Notes: generated from the letters alone by a model not told the origin. A stretch of 64,000 nucleotides of DNA from an uncultured Gemmatimonadales bacterium (GCA_947259405.1 CAMYLY010000004.1:473198-537197), one strand, 5' to 3'; numbered from the stretch's first letter, positions 1 to 9,118 are shown. A program made the numbers and translations.

Positions 1-2
1 CG

Positions 3-275
3 AATGCTCAGGAGTTCATCGACGAATACGGCTTCGACTTCCCGGTGCTGATCGGGAAGGGCAAGCTGGAGCAGACCTTTCACTACTACGGACTTCCCTA
101 TACCCTGGCGATTGACCGGCAGGGTCGTGTGCTGCAGCGGTGGATCGGGTACACGGGCCCTGAGCAAATTGCCGGTATCCGAGCCGTGATTCAAGCGGAG
201 TTAGCGCGAGGCGCGGCGACTCCCCCGCCGATATCGGACAACCAGTCCAGGATGCCTCACGCCGGACACCATTGA
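3..275 (+). CDS. TlpA-like thioredoxin-fold protein, C-terminal part (5' end outside window)
   Basis: The frame is open from base 3, so the gene begins before the window. The visible 90 residues fit the last two strands and helix of a TlpA/AhpC-type thioredoxin: a YGLPYTLAIDRQGRV segment, with the cis-Pro strand followed by a D-x-x-G turn, then a GPEQIAGIRAVIQ helix. The CxxC motif would lie upstream and cannot be seen. The tail is short and polar, ending in HAGHH. Such proteins are usually periplasmic, membrane-anchored thiol reductants, but reductase function is inference here. The next gene, on the opposite strand, ends 10 bases away. Confidence 0.75.
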   Translation, partial: NAQEFIDEYGFDFPVLIGKGKLEQTFHYYGLPYTLAIDRQGRVLQRWIGYTGPEQIAGIRAVIQAELARGAATPPPISDNQSRMPHAGHH

Positions 276-285
276 GAGCGGTTGC

Positions 286-1413
286 CTAGCGCAGGACGAG
301 CTCCGTGTCGGGTCGGAAGACGGCCCACGCGAACCAGAAGTGATTGCCATGCACGACTGATGTCAGTTGTGTTCCCTCGAGATCTCCACTGAACGCATGC
401 CCAAGCACGTTCCAGCGAGATTGGGTCTCTACGTCTCTGAAAGTACCGTCGTCGGCTGCCTCAAAGGTGAGCGTTCGTGCGCCAACCCGTCGTGAGAACA
501 CGCCGGTCGCACCGACATCGCGTCCAGTCGGAATCTCGGAGGCGTCTAGCGCGCTCGCAGTGCCTGGCGACCATAGGACGACGATGGGCTCCCCGTCGAA
601 CATGTCGTTGAAGACACGTCGGTTGCTGAGCTCTCGGAACGGGTACGCACGTGACTCGGTCTCGGTCCACAGTGCGACAACGCGTTCCTTGGCTGGGAGC
701 CGCTCGTCCAAGTCGGCACTGAAGAACGACACGTAGGGTCCACTGTTGAGCTCGTCGTAGCGGACGTATGGGTTTTGCCCGTATGTACGAGCGTGGCCCG
801 TATCACGGGACAGTACTTGCCCATCAGGGTGCGCATCTTTGAACGTGCTCCAACTCACGAGTGGGGATGCGATGAAGTCCAAGGTCGATCCGGCATAATG
901 ACCGACTAGACCTTGCCCAGTCGCCTGTTGCCACCACGTTTCGGTCTGTCGGTCGTACATCACGAGATCGGAGTGGCGGAGGCGTCCGGTGGTGCCAAAG
1001 TCGAGTACGCGCCCATCGAATCGTCGATCGAACGACAGAGCAGTGTTGCAGAGTGGACAAAACGTCACAGTCACCGGGATGTCAGCAATCTCATCATTGA
1101 CGATCTCGTGCCACATGAGGATTTGTAGTGGGTAGGCGCGAGCCTCGCCGCCGAGATCGACCACGACCACCGGTTCGCGATCGTCTAACCAACGATCCGC
1201 CGCACGCGCCGATTCGAAGCGTGGATCGTCAATTGCGGGAATACCGTCCTTTGGCGGACCTCCTGAGACGATTTCTGCGAGTGGGACGACATGCTTGGAG
1301 AAATCTGTACGCCAACTGTCTCCATTTTGCGCGTTGGCATCGCCGCATCCCGCCAAGGACGCGGCCAGGAGTAGGGTCCAGACCTTGGCAGCCGACAACG
1401 ACGCTCGTTTCAT
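286..1413 (-). CDS. DUF3179 domain-containing lipoprotein
   Basis: The 375-residue protein starts with a basic n-region, a hydrophobic stretch and a lipobox (SLAGC, Cys about residue 22), so it is probably a lipid-anchored envelope protein. The rest matches DUF3179: an AYPLQILMWHEIVND segment near residue 95 and the hallmark FCPLCNTA motif near 118, followed by a long beta-rich region. DUF3179 has no established biochemical function; the conserved CPxC pair could bind a metal or form a disulfide. It is convergent with the thioredoxin-like gene and may be transcribed with the antiporter upstream, about 60 bases away. Confidence 0.85.
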   Translation of the reverse strand: MKRASLSAAKVWTLLLAASLAGCGDANAQNGDSWRTDFSKHVVPLAEIVSGGPPKDGIPAIDDPRFESARAADRWLDDREPVVVVDLGGEARAYPLQILMWHEIVNDEIADIPVTVTFCPLCNTALSFDRRFDGRVLDFGTTGRLRHSDLVMYDRQTETWWQQATGQGLVGHYAGSTLDFIASPLVSWSTFKDAHPDGQVLSRDTGHARTYGQNPYVRYDELNSGPYVSFFSADLDERLPAKERVVALWTETESRAYPFRELSNRRVFNDMFDGEPIVVLWSPGTASALDASEIPTGRDVGATGVFSRRVGARTLTFEAADDGTFRDVETQSRWNVLGHAFSGDLEGTQLTSVVHGNHFWFAWAVFRPDTELVLR

Positions 1414-1474
1414 GGCGAGGTCCAGGTTGGGGTGAATCGTCCCACTTAGAACAATGGGAGTCGGCCTGCGGTTC

Positions 1475-3271
1475 CTACCTATCGGGCTCGTCGACGAGAC
1501 TCAAGAGAGTCTGGCCCGCTCTGGGAGTGAGTGGATCGCTCACGGTTATGATGGAGAGCTTCCCACGATCGCCGATGAGGAAGAGCGGAACGGCCGCCTC
1601 GCCGTAGCGTTCACGAAAATCAGCGTACGTAAATTCGGCGCTCAGGTTCGTGCGTTTGATGGTGGCTCCGGCCTCCACGCGCGACGAGAGGTATTCGTGC
1701 GTTGCGTCGCGCCGAAACACCCATCGGCCCCGAAGGTGCTCAGGAATACTCTCGCGTCGTTTGCCGGACGGTTTTTCACCCAATGGGAGTTGATACACGT
1801 TGGATCGGCCAAGCACCTCGCCAAAGTGCAGGGCGGCGAGGGCGTTCACCTCGTCGTTGGGCGTGAGTGCGAGGAGTCGACCAATGCCGTAGAGATCGAT
1901 ATGGTCATCGGCCCCATCGTCGAGGACATTGAGATAGTACGCCTTCAATCCGGCACGCCGCGCCGCGGCCACGTTGGCCCAGTTCGCATCGACGAGGGCC
2001 ACGCGGATCTTGTTTCCCACGAGTACTTCCGCCAGGTCGCGAACCCACTGGGCAGCGCCGACGATCAAAAGCCCCTGCGGATTTGGGGTAGCCACGCCCA
2101 ATCGGTGTGCGGCGAACGGCGCAGCGATGCCGTATACGGTCACGGTGCCGACGATGACGAGAAAGGTGAGAGGAACCAAACGGTCAGCTGCTAGGCCAGG
2201 AACGTGGCTGAGCTCGATCGCGAAGAGTGATGCGACGGCTGCGGCGACGATGCCGCGGGGTGCCATGAAGCCCAGGAAGACGCGCTCCTTCCAATTGAAC
2301 TGCGAGCCCAACGTTGCCAGTGCAACCGCGGCTGGGCGGACGATCAGAATGAGGGCTGCGACGAAGGCTAGGCTGCGCGGACTCCAATACACTGGGTCAT
2401 TGAGAGGGAGTCGCGCGGCCAGCATCACGAACAGGGCCGAGATCAGTAGTACGCGGAGATTCTCCTTGAATTCCACGATATGTCGCACAGTCACAAATTG
2501 TTGGCTCGCGAGCGCTGCGCCCATCAGGGTCACTGCAAGTAAGCCCGACTCGGACTGAAGTTCGTTCGAAATGGCGAAGACGAGCACGACCAACGACAGC
2601 GCCAGTGGATTCTGTAGATAGTCGGGGACCAAATGGTATCTCAGGACCGCGACGATTATGGCGGCCCCGATCAACCCGACGACGGTACCCGTGAGCGTGG
2701 CCTTCAGGATACCGACCAAGGCCACCGACAATCCGGCTTCGAACCCACCAGCCAGGATTGCCTCCAGAACGAGCACGGCGAGGATTGCCCCAATGGGATC
2801 GTTGACGATCCCCTCCCATTTGATGGCGTCACCAACCCGACCATCTGGTCTGATTTGGCGTAGGAGCGGCACGATGACCGTGGGACCCGTGACGACCAGT
2901 AATGCTCCGAACAGTACGGCGATCTGCAAATCGAATTGCAGTACCGCGTAGGCCAGGAGTGTGGCCGCAGCCCAGGTCACGAGGATGCCCACACCGATCA
3001 GATTCCGAACGACGCGTCCTATCTCGGCGAGTTCGGCAACGTTGAGACTGAGGCCTCCCTCGAACAGAATAATGGCAACCGAGAGGGAGACGATCGGAAA
3101 GAGGAGATCGCCAAAGATCTCGTCTGGATGAATCAATCCAAACACGGGGCCCGCCACGAACCCCACGATCAACAGCAGGAGGATGGCGGGCAGCCGAATG
3201 CGCCATGCCAGCCATTGGGCGCCAATGCCTAGGACGATGACGCTGGCAAGCCCGATGAGCAGCTCATCCAT
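1475..3271 (-). CDS. CPA1-family sodium/proton antiporter with C-terminal nucleotide-binding domain
   Basis: 598 residues. The first 385 or so are strongly hydrophobic, with roughly twelve membrane segments. They carry the antiporter core signature GPTVIVPLLRQIRPDGR and the NDPIGAILAVLVLE ion-site segment (ND pair near residue 160), typical of NhaP/CPA1 exchangers. Residues of about 395-590 form a soluble region beginning LLIVGAAQWVRDLAEVLVG, a Rossmann-like RCK/TrkA-N module that commonly gates transport by nucleotide or ion binding. It should exchange Na+ or K+ for H+ across the inner membrane; the ion cannot be told from sequence. The gene starts 7 bases after the neighbouring SDR stop on the same strand, so the two are likely co-transcribed. 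Confidence 0.88.
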   Translation of the reverse strand: MDELLIGLASVIVLGIGAQWLAWRIRLPAILLLLIVGFVAGPVFGLIHPDEIFGDLLFPIVSLSVAIILFEGGLSLNVAELAEIGRVVRNLIGVGILVTWAAATLLAYAVLQFDLQIAVLFGALLVVTGPTVIVPLLRQIRPDGRVGDAIKWEGIVNDPIGAILAVLVLEAILAGGFEAGLSVALVGILKATLTGTVVGLIGAAIIVAVLRYHLVPDYLQNPLALSLVVLVFAISNELQSESGLLAVTLMGAALASQQFVTVRHIVEFKENLRVLLISALFVMLAARLPLNDPVYWSPRSLAFVAALILIVRPAAVALATLGSQFNWKERVFLGFMAPRGIVAAAVASLFAIELSHVPGLAADRLVPLTFLVIVGTVTVYGIAAPFAAHRLGVATPNPQGLLIVGAAQWVRDLAEVLVGNKIRVALVDANWANVAAARRAGLKAYYLNVLDDGADDHIDLYGIGRLLALTPNDEVNALAALHFGEVLGRSNVYQLPLGEKPSGKRRESIPEHLRGRWVFRRDATHEYLSSRVEAGATIKRTNLSAEFTYADFRERYGEAAVPLFLIGDRGKLSIITVSDPLTPRAGQTLLSLVDEPDR

Positions 3272-3278
3272 GGCCGGC

Positions 3279-4061
3279 TTACATCCTCGTGAGCGAACTG
3301 CCGCCGTCGACCACGAAGATCTGGCCCGTGATCCAGGACGCGGCCGGACTGCACAGGTAGGTGACCATGTTGCCGATATCTTCCGGCGTGCCCCATCGGT
3401 TCATCGGGACCGCGCTGAGCATCTTGTCGTCGATACCAGCGCCGCCCTTTCCGAACGCCTTCTTCACTCCTTCAGTTGGGATGGGCCCGGGCGCGACCGC
3501 ATTGACGCGGATGCGGTCCGCGGACCATTCGAGGGCCAGCGTACGCGTCAACGCGTCGACGCCGGCCTTCGCTGCCGTCGCGTGGGCCATCTTGGGCCAC
3601 CCGCGATAGTGAAGGGTCATCGAGATCGATACAATGCTCCCGCCGCCCTGCTGCACCATCACAGGGTAGGCTGCTTGTGAGCAGAAGAACGTGCCATACA
3701 GGTCCGTTTCGATCACGGCACGCCATCCGTTTTCCGACATGTCCGCCGATGGCGCGTAGAAATTGCCGGCTGCGTTGTTGATGAGCACGTCGACCCCGCC
3801 CAGGCGGTCAACCACTTCGTCAACCATCGTTTGCACGGCATCACGGTCTCTGACATTGACCGGTACGGCAATGACCTTTGTTCCAGCCGCCGCGAGTTTC
3901 TCGGCGGACGCCGCGAGGGGCTCAGTCTTCCGACTCGCGATGGCCACGTCTGCTCCGCATCGGGTCATGACGTCGGCAATGCCGTACCCCAGGCCCGTAC
4001 CACCCCCGGTAATGATTGCTCGTGTTCCCTTCAGGATGTCAGGACGGAAGATTTCAGGCAT
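3279..4061 (-). CDS. SDR-family oxidoreductase, 2,4-dienoyl-CoA reductase type
   Basis: 260 residues from the MPEIF start. An in-frame TTG at 4094 falls inside the likely promoter hexamer, so the shorter start is preferred. It has the Rossmann glycine motif TGGGTGLG, NNAAGNF, and the C-terminal SPAASWITGQIFVVDGG. The usual YxxxK is absent: the lysine is in HATAAKAG with Ala four residues before it. A Tyr lies 13 residues before the Lys (LHYRGWPK), close to the arrangement of peroxisomal and mitochondrial 2,4-dienoyl-CoA reductases, where the catalytic Tyr is also far upstream of the Lys. A role in unsaturated fatty-acid beta-oxidation fits the thiolase and hydroxyacyl-CoA dehydrogenase elsewhere in the window, but is inferred. 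Confidence 0.82.
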   Translation of the reverse strand: MPEIFRPDILKGTRAIITGGGTGLGYGIADVMTRCGADVAIASRKTEPLAASAEKLAAAGTKVIAVPVNVRDRDAVQTMVDEVVDRLGGVDVLINNAAGNFYAPSADMSENGWRAVIETDLYGTFFCSQAAYPVMVQQGGGSIVSISMTLHYRGWPKMAHATAAKAGVDALTRTLALEWSADRIRVNAVAPGPIPTEGVKKAFGKGGAGIDDKMLSAVPMNRWGTPEDIGNMVTYLCSPAASWITGQIFVVDGGSSLTRM

Positions 4062-4092
4062 AGTTGTTTCGGAGCTGGTCTGAGGACCACAC

Positions 4093-4098
4093 AAGATA
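4093..4098 (-). promoter_or_regulatory. TATCTT promoter-like hexamer upstream of SDR
   Basis: On the minus strand TATCTT lies 31 bases before the SDR start codon at 4061. The same hexamer recurs upstream of several other transcription units in this window. It matches the sigma-70 -10 consensus at four of six positions. No convincing -35 element was assigned. This is a weak call on its own, supported only by recurrence. Confidence 0.35.
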
Positions 4099-4143
4099 AC
4101 TCCGTGGGCGGCGCACGGGCTTCAACGCGGGAGGGAAGACGTC

Positions 4144-5511
4144 ATGACATTACGGTCGATCAACCCGGCAACGAATGAGCTCGTCGCCAAATACCCCGAG
4201 GCCACGGATGGAGAAGTCGATAGGACGCTGGACGCCGCGGAGCGCGCCGCAGCGGCGTGGAAGCGCACCCAGATCCCTGCGCGTACGGAGTTGATGCACT
4301 CCGCCGCCTCCACACTTCGCGGCCAGGTTGAGGACATGGCGAGACTCATGGTCGTGGAGATGGGAAAGCCAATCGTACAGGCGCGAGCGGAGGTTGAGAA
4401 GTGTGCGTGGGTGTGCGACTACTACGCCGAGCATGCTGCAGAATTTCTAGCTTCGGAGCTCGTCGACACGGACGCGTCTCGAAGCTATGTCGCGTACCGT
4501 CCACTTGGCGCTGTCCTCGCGGTCATGCCTTGGAATTTTCCGTTCTGGCAGGTGCTACGCTTCGCCGCTCCGGCAATGATGGCGGGAAATAGCGGTGTGT
4601 TGAAACACGCGTCGAACGTGACCGGTTGTGCGTTGGCCATCGAGCGCCTGTTCAGGGAATCAGGATTTCCTCCTGATCTCTTCCGGGTCCTCCCGATTTC
4701 CTCCACGCGTGTCGGCAACGTGATTCGCGATCCTCGGATCAAGGCGGTCACCCTCACCGGAAGCGAGCCAGCGGGGAGTGCGGTGGCGGAGGCGGCTGGC
4801 GCAGCAATCAAGAAGAGCGTGCTCGAACTTGGCGGAAGCGATCCCTACGTCATCCTCGAAGACGCGGAGCTCCGATCCGCCGTCGAAACATGCGTAACCT
4901 CACGTCTCATCAACTCCGGGCAAAGCTGTATCGCGGCGAAGCGGTTCGTGGTCGTGGAGGCCGTCCTTGAGGAGTTTCAGGAGCGGTTCGTCGAGACGCT
5001 ACGGTCAAAGCGTGTTGGTGATCCCATGGATGAGCATACTGATGTCGGGCCTTTGGCGCGCGTCGACTTGCGCGATGAGCTCAGTGATCAGGTCGAGCGA
5101 TCGATCGTGTCCGGTGCACGGGTCCTCGAGGGCGGCCGGCCACGCGAAGGCCCTGGCGCATATTATGAGCCCACCGTGCTGGTCGATGTTGGACCGGATA
5201 CGCCAGCGTACAGCGAAGAACTGTTTGGACCAGTCGCAGCCATTATTCGTGCGCGGGACGAAACGGACGCGATTCGCATTGCCAACGATTCTTCGTTTGG
5301 TTTGGGGGCAGCGGTATTCACACAAGACCGCGCCCGTGGGGAGCAAATCGCGCGTGATGAGCTCGAGGCCGGTGCGTGTTTCGTCAATGCCTTCGTGAAA
5401 TCGGACCCGCGGTTGCCGTTCGGGGGTGTGAAGATGTCCGGGTACGGACGAGAATTGGCCATCTTCGGGATTCGCGAATTTGTGAATATCAAGACAGTCT
5501 ACGTGCAGTAG
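4144..5511 (+). CDS. gabD: NAD(P)-dependent succinate-semialdehyde dehydrogenase-type aldehyde dehydrogenase
   Basis: 455 residues, the usual length of the compact SSADH family. It begins with the INPATNE segment, has PWNFPFWQ near residue 129, the general-base region LELGGSDPYVILEDA near 227, and the catalytic Cys in GQSCIAAKR near 260. It ends in a typical PFGGVKMSGYGRE and IREFVNIKT tail. It oxidises an aldehyde, probably succinate semialdehyde, to the acid with NAD(P)+; the substrate is family-level inference. A good Shine-Dalgarno (GGGAGGG) lies 8 bases before the ATG. The next SDR follows after 22 bases on the same strand, consistent with one transcript. Confidence 0.85.
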   Translation: MTLRSINPATNELVAKYPEATDGEVDRTLDAAERAAAAWKRTQIPARTELMHSAASTLRGQVEDMARLMVVEMGKPIVQARAEVEKCAWVCDYYAEHAAEFLASELVDTDASRSYVAYRPLGAVLAVMPWNFPFWQVLRFAAPAMMAGNSGVLKHASNVTGCALAIERLFRESGFPPDLFRVLPISSTRVGNVIRDPRIKAVTLTGSEPAGSAVAEAAGAAIKKSVLELGGSDPYVILEDAELRSAVETCVTSRLINSGQSCIAAKRFVVVEAVLEEFQERFVETLRSKRVGDPMDEHTDVGPLARVDLRDELSDQVERSIVSGARVLEGGRPREGPGAYYEPTVLVDVGPDTPAYSEELFGPVAAIIRARDETDAIRIANDSSFGLGAAVFTQDRARGEQIARDELEAGACFVNAFVKSDPRLPFGGVKMSGYGRELAIFGIREFVNIKTVYVQ

Positions 5512-5533
5512 GACGTTTCATGGAGGGACATCG

Positions 5534-6244
5534 ATGAAGCTTGATGGTGCGCGGTGCGTCGTCACAGGTGCCACCGAAGGTATCGGGAGCGCAGTAGCGG
5601 AACGGCTAGGTGATGCGGGAGCGCGGCTCGCCGTGTGCGCTCGCACGCCGGCGAAGGTCGATGCTGTGGTTGGCGCGCTTGGGCGCAGCGATAGAGAGGT
5701 GCTCGGTCAAGCCTGTGACGTGTCCAATCCCACTGATGTAGAGTCCTTTCACGCACGGGTGATCGCGGCGTTTGGCGGTGTCGATGTGTTGGTCAACAAC
5801 GCGGGGCTTGCACACTTCGCTCCGGTGGCGAACATGACGCTCGAACAGTTCGATGAGACCATGCACGTTAACGTGCGGGGAGTGTTCTTGATGAGTCGCG
5901 CGTTCTTGCCCGAGCTCGTGGAATCCCGGGGCCATATCGTCAATGTCGCGTCGCTCGCTGGGCGGAACGCCGTCCCGAATGCCGCGGCCTACACCGCTGC
6001 AAAGCATGCCGTTCTGGGATTCTCGAAGTCCATGTTTCTCGAAGTCCGCAAGCAGGACGTGCGAATCACTGCGATCTGCCCGGGGAGTGTGGTGACGCCG
6101 TTCTTCGACAAGGCCGGGATCGAGATCGAACGCCCGGAGGACAAGCTCCAACCAGACGACATTGCGGAAACGGTGCTTGGCGTATTGCGGCTGCCTCGCA
6201 GAGCGCTGGTCTCGGAGCTCGATATCCGACCGAGTAACCCTTAG
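5534..6244 (+). CDS. SDR-family oxidoreductase
   Basis: 236 residues with a classical SDR layout: TGATEGIG cofactor motif near residue 12, NNAGLAHF near 86, catalytic Ser in NVASLAG near 138, and YTAAK at about 152-156. Acidic residues after the first glycine motif do not give a clear NAD versus NADP choice. Shine-Dalgarno GGAGGG sits 7 bases before ATG. It follows the aldehyde dehydrogenase in the same direction, so it may act in the same catabolic route, but its substrate cannot be told. Its stop abuts the stop of the decayed minus-strand gene remnant. Confidence 0.85.
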   Translation: MKLDGARCVVTGATEGIGSAVAERLGDAGARLAVCARTPAKVDAVVGALGRSDREVLGQACDVSNPTDVESFHARVIAAFGGVDVLVNNAGLAHFAPVANMTLEQFDETMHVNVRGVFLMSRAFLPELVESRGHIVNVASLAGRNAVPNAAAYTAAKHAVLGFSKSMFLEVRKQDVRITAICPGSVVTPFFDKAGIEIERPEDKLQPDDIAETVLGVLRLPRRALVSELDIRPSNP

Positions 6245-6825
6245 TCAGCGGTCGACCAGACCCAGCCAACGATCCCGGCGCTTGCCATGGTGCAGGAACA
6301 CGGCCTCGAGGTCGGAGGCGTCGAGGTGACCGATCAGCATTTCACCGAACAAATCTCGGAAGTCGTTCGTGACAGCGAGGTCACGCCCCTCGAAGCGGGC
6401 GGCCGGATACAAGGTCGGCCACCTTCCGAACACGCGGCCGCCGCGCGTTTCCCTGCGAGCTGCTACGGGGATAGGATGCGCCAATGGCCGGAGATCGTCG
6501 CGCGGGATCCGTCGACTTCAGCAATTGTGCGGCTTCGAAGGCCTCCTCGGAGGTGGCTGCGACCACACCGGTCGTTGAAGCCTCGTAGAGGTCTTCGAAG
6601 GCACGAGTCAGCCGGTACCAAGGATTTGGAACTCGGCCTCGACCTCGCATGCGCCGGTCGTCGAGGCCCCAGGGGTCGACCTGTTCCTGGAGGTAGGTCC
6701 TCCAGCCCAAGGTCATCACGCGGTCAAGCCCGACTGAGATCGTCCGGCGGGTGCTGGGCCATGAGCGGCGGTCCCGCTAAGGCCAGCATGAAGAAGCCGA
6801 GGCTCGCATATACGGTGCGGCACAC
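6245..6825 (-). pseudogene. Decayed DUF1800-DUF1501 gene pair remnant
   Basis: This 720-base gap between genes is not empty. Reading the minus strand, a GTG at 6825 preceded by GGAG opens a signal peptide (ASLGFFMLALAGPPLMAQ) and PPDDLSRA, then hits a stop. In another frame the text continues as LDRVMTLGWRTYLQEQVDP and the acidic DD, which resembles the DUF1800 N-terminus. Without any DUF1800 core it runs into LYEASTTGVVAATSEEAFEA and LLKSTDPAR, resembling the middle of DUF1501. After another frame change, GGRVFGRWP and GRDLAVTNDFRDLFGEMLIGHL match a DUF1501 C-terminus. The expected central DUF1501 part, about 120 residues including the GGWDTH region, is missing. DUF1800 and DUF1501 genes normally sit side by side, so this looks like deletion plus frameshift decay. 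Assignments are from memory of the families. Confidence 0.7.
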
Positions 6826-6967
6826 GTGGTTTCTCCGTTCGCTATTGCTGTACGCAGACGCGGCCCGGGGCGTCAATGTTAAGGCATCCTGGGCCATCTC
6901 CCGACTCTCTTGCGTGTCCCGGTACGCCCAGGCAGTTTTTGGGTCCCCTTTTGCAGGAGGTGCTGAC

Positions 6968-9064
6968 GTGCGCGTCTACAAGGGAGATGCCCTCCGCAAT
7001 GTCGCCGTGGTCGGTCACGGCGGCTGCGGCAAGACGAGCCTCGTTGATGCTCTCGCGTTCGTGTCCGGTTCCAGCAGGCGACACGGCTCCGTCGACCAGG
7101 GCAACGCCCTGACCGATTACACCCCAGACGAAATCGATCGCAAGTACTCCATCAATCTCGCGCTTGCCCACGCGGAGTGGATGGATGCCAAGATCAACCT
7201 TATCGACACACCTGGGTATCTCGATTTCGTGGGCGACACTATAGCCGGGATCTACGCGGCTGACGCAGTTCTCACCGTGGTGAGCGCGACCTCAGGGGTG
7301 GAGGTCGGGACCGAATCGGCGTGGCAATATGCGGAGCAGCGCAAACTCCCACGGATGTTGTTCATGTCGCTGATGGACAAGGAACATGCTGATTTTCAGA
7401 AGGTCTACAGAGACATCAAGGAGCATCTGACCTCAAAGGTCGTCCCGATCGAGATCCCTGTTGGGGAAGGCCCGGAGTTCAAGGGGATCATCAATCTCTT
7501 TTCCAAGAAATGCCACATGTACAAGCCGGGGACGAAGACGGGTGAGTACGATGAGGTCGACATCCCAGATGAATCGCAGGCCCGCTGCGAGCAGTACTCC
7601 CAGGAACTGATCGAGACGATCGCGACGACAAACGATGACCTGTTGGAGCGTTACCTCAGTGGGGACGAGATCTCGCGCGACGAAGCGATTGCGGCAATGA
7701 AGGTGGGTATGGCGTCAGGTGATATCTGTCCGCTGCTGTGCGGATCCGCGCCGCTCACCTTCGGTGTTCGCGCGCTTCTCAACAAGATCGTCCAGTTAGT
7801 GCCGTCTGCCAGCGAACGGCCGCCGGTCATCGCCGAGACATGGGGCAAGGTCGAGCCAATCGAATTCACCCCATCGAACAACGGTACGTTCTGCGCTCAG
7901 GTGTTCAAGACCGTTTCGGAGCCGCATGTCGGTGACGTGTCATTCTTCCGGGTCTACTCAGGCAGTGTCTCGAATGGGACGTCTGTGCACAATGCGCCGC
8001 GTAATTCCACCGAGAAGCTCAATCACCTCTCGGTAGCGCAAGGGAAAGACCGCGAAGAGGTGCCGATGCTTCACGCCGGCGATATCGGAGTGGTGGCCAA
8101 ACTTCGCGATACCCATACGAACGATACGCTTTCGACTGAGAAGCAACCGGTCGTGATACCGAAGATTCCGTTCCCGGAAGCGCTTACTGTGATGTCGGTG
8201 AAGGTGAAGCAACGTGGTGAGGAAGACAAACTCTCGACCGGGTTGCAGAAGTTACATGAAGAAGATCCGACATTCCGTCACGAATACAACGCCGAGTTAC
8301 GCCAGACGCTGATCTCCGGTCGGGGTGAACGGCACCTCGAGATCATTGTGGGGCGGCTCGAGCGGAAGTTCGGGGTTCACGCCGAGCTCGGACGGCCTGG
8401 GGTGGCCTACCGCGAGACGTTCCGTGGGAAAGCAGAGGGCCAGGGCAAACACAAGAAGCAAAGCGGTGGTCGGGGGCAATACGGTGACTGTTGGGTGCGC
8501 ATTGCTCCGCAGGCGCGGGGTTCGGGATACGAGTTCGTGGACAAAATCAAAGGGGGTGTGATTCCGGGGAAGTACATCCCTGCGGTGAACAAGGGCATCC
8601 GAGAAGCGTCGGAGCGGGGTGTCGTCGCGGGGTACCCGTGCGTCGACTTCAAGGTGGAATGCTACGACGGGTCGTATCACGACGTGGACAGCAGCGAGCA
8701 AGCGTTCAAGATGGCCGGCATTCAGGCCTTCCGGAACGTCGCGGAAAGGGCCAAGCCAGTATTGCTCGAACCGATCGTCGAGGTCGAGGTGTGGACGCCC
8801 GATGACAACCTAGGTGAGGTGATGGGTGACATGTCATCGCGTCGCGGGCAGATCCTCGGGAGCGAAGCGGACGGACGCCTCACGAAGGTCAAGGCGCTTG
8901 TTCCCGAAGCCGAGATGTACCGGTACAGTACACAGCTTCACTCGATGACGCATGGGCGTGGGACGTTCCGATGGAAGTTCTCGTCGTACGAGACGGTGCC
9001 GTCAGATATTGCGGTGAAGATCAGCGAGGAGAAGAAGAAAGAGCTCGCTGAGGCAAACGCCTAG
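6968..9064 (+). CDS. fusA2: Elongation factor G paralogue (EF-G2 type)
   Basis: An open frame extends far upstream, but the gene starts at the GTG at 6968: it is preceded by CAGGAGG at optimal spacing, and the upstream residues show no family resemblance. The 698 residues are normal for EF-G. G1 is GHGGCGKTS and G3 is DTPGYLDF. The G4 box, normally NKxD, reads SLMD (FMSLMDKEHADF), a departure seen in EF-G2-like paralogues. Domains II-V are complete, with the domain IV motif GGRGQYGDCWVRI and a C-terminus resembling canonical EF-G (FRWKFSSYE). It is expected to bind the ribosome; whether it translocates, recycles or serves in stress is unknown. Confidence 0.88.
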   Translation: MRVYKGDALRNVAVVGHGGCGKTSLVDALAFVSGSSRRHGSVDQGNALTDYTPDEIDRKYSINLALAHAEWMDAKINLIDTPGYLDFVGDTIAGIYAADAVLTVVSATSGVEVGTESAWQYAEQRKLPRMLFMSLMDKEHADFQKVYRDIKEHLTSKVVPIEIPVGEGPEFKGIINLFSKKCHMYKPGTKTGEYDEVDIPDESQARCEQYSQELIETIATTNDDLLERYLSGDEISRDEAIAAMKVGMASGDICPLLCGSAPLTFGVRALLNKIVQLVPSASERPPVIAETWGKVEPIEFTPSNNGTFCAQVFKTVSEPHVGDVSFFRVYSGSVSNGTSVHNAPRNSTEKLNHLSVAQGKDREEVPMLHAGDIGVVAKLRDTHTNDTLSTEKQPVVIPKIPFPEALTVMSVKVKQRGEEDKLSTGLQKLHEEDPTFRHEYNAELRQTLISGRGERHLEIIVGRLERKFGVHAELGRPGVAYRETFRGKAEGQGKHKKQSGGRGQYGDCWVRIAPQARGSGYEFVDKIKGGVIPGKYIPAVNKGIREASERGVVAGYPCVDFKVECYDGSYHDVDSSEQAFKMAGIQAFRNVAERAKPVLLEPIVEVEVWTPDDNLGEVMGDMSSRRGQILGSEADGRLTKVKALVPEAEMYRYSTQLHSMTHGRGTFRWKFSSYETVPSDIAVKISEEKKKELAEANA

Positions 9065-9087
9065 CAGCGAGCTCGGAGTGCAGGAAT

Positions 9088-9118
9088 GACGGCCGTGGCG
9101 TGAAGCGCTACGGCCGTC
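9088..9118. terminator. Bidirectional hairpin between convergent fusA2 and kamA
   Basis: GACGGCCGTGGCG at 9088-9100 pairs with CGCTACGGCCGTC at 9106-9118 (13 pairs with one G-U) around a 5-base loop TGAAG. It is followed on the plus strand by CGCGTTTTGG. The 3' arm overlaps the last codons of the aminomutase gene. Position and stem strength suggest a shared terminator, though the T-run is short. Confidence 0.6.

Noticed and set aside
6287-6967. Long N-terminal extension of EF-G in the same open frame
   Set aside because: The GTG at 6968 has an excellent ribosome site and family sequence begins there; the upstream DNA is pseudogene on the other strand.
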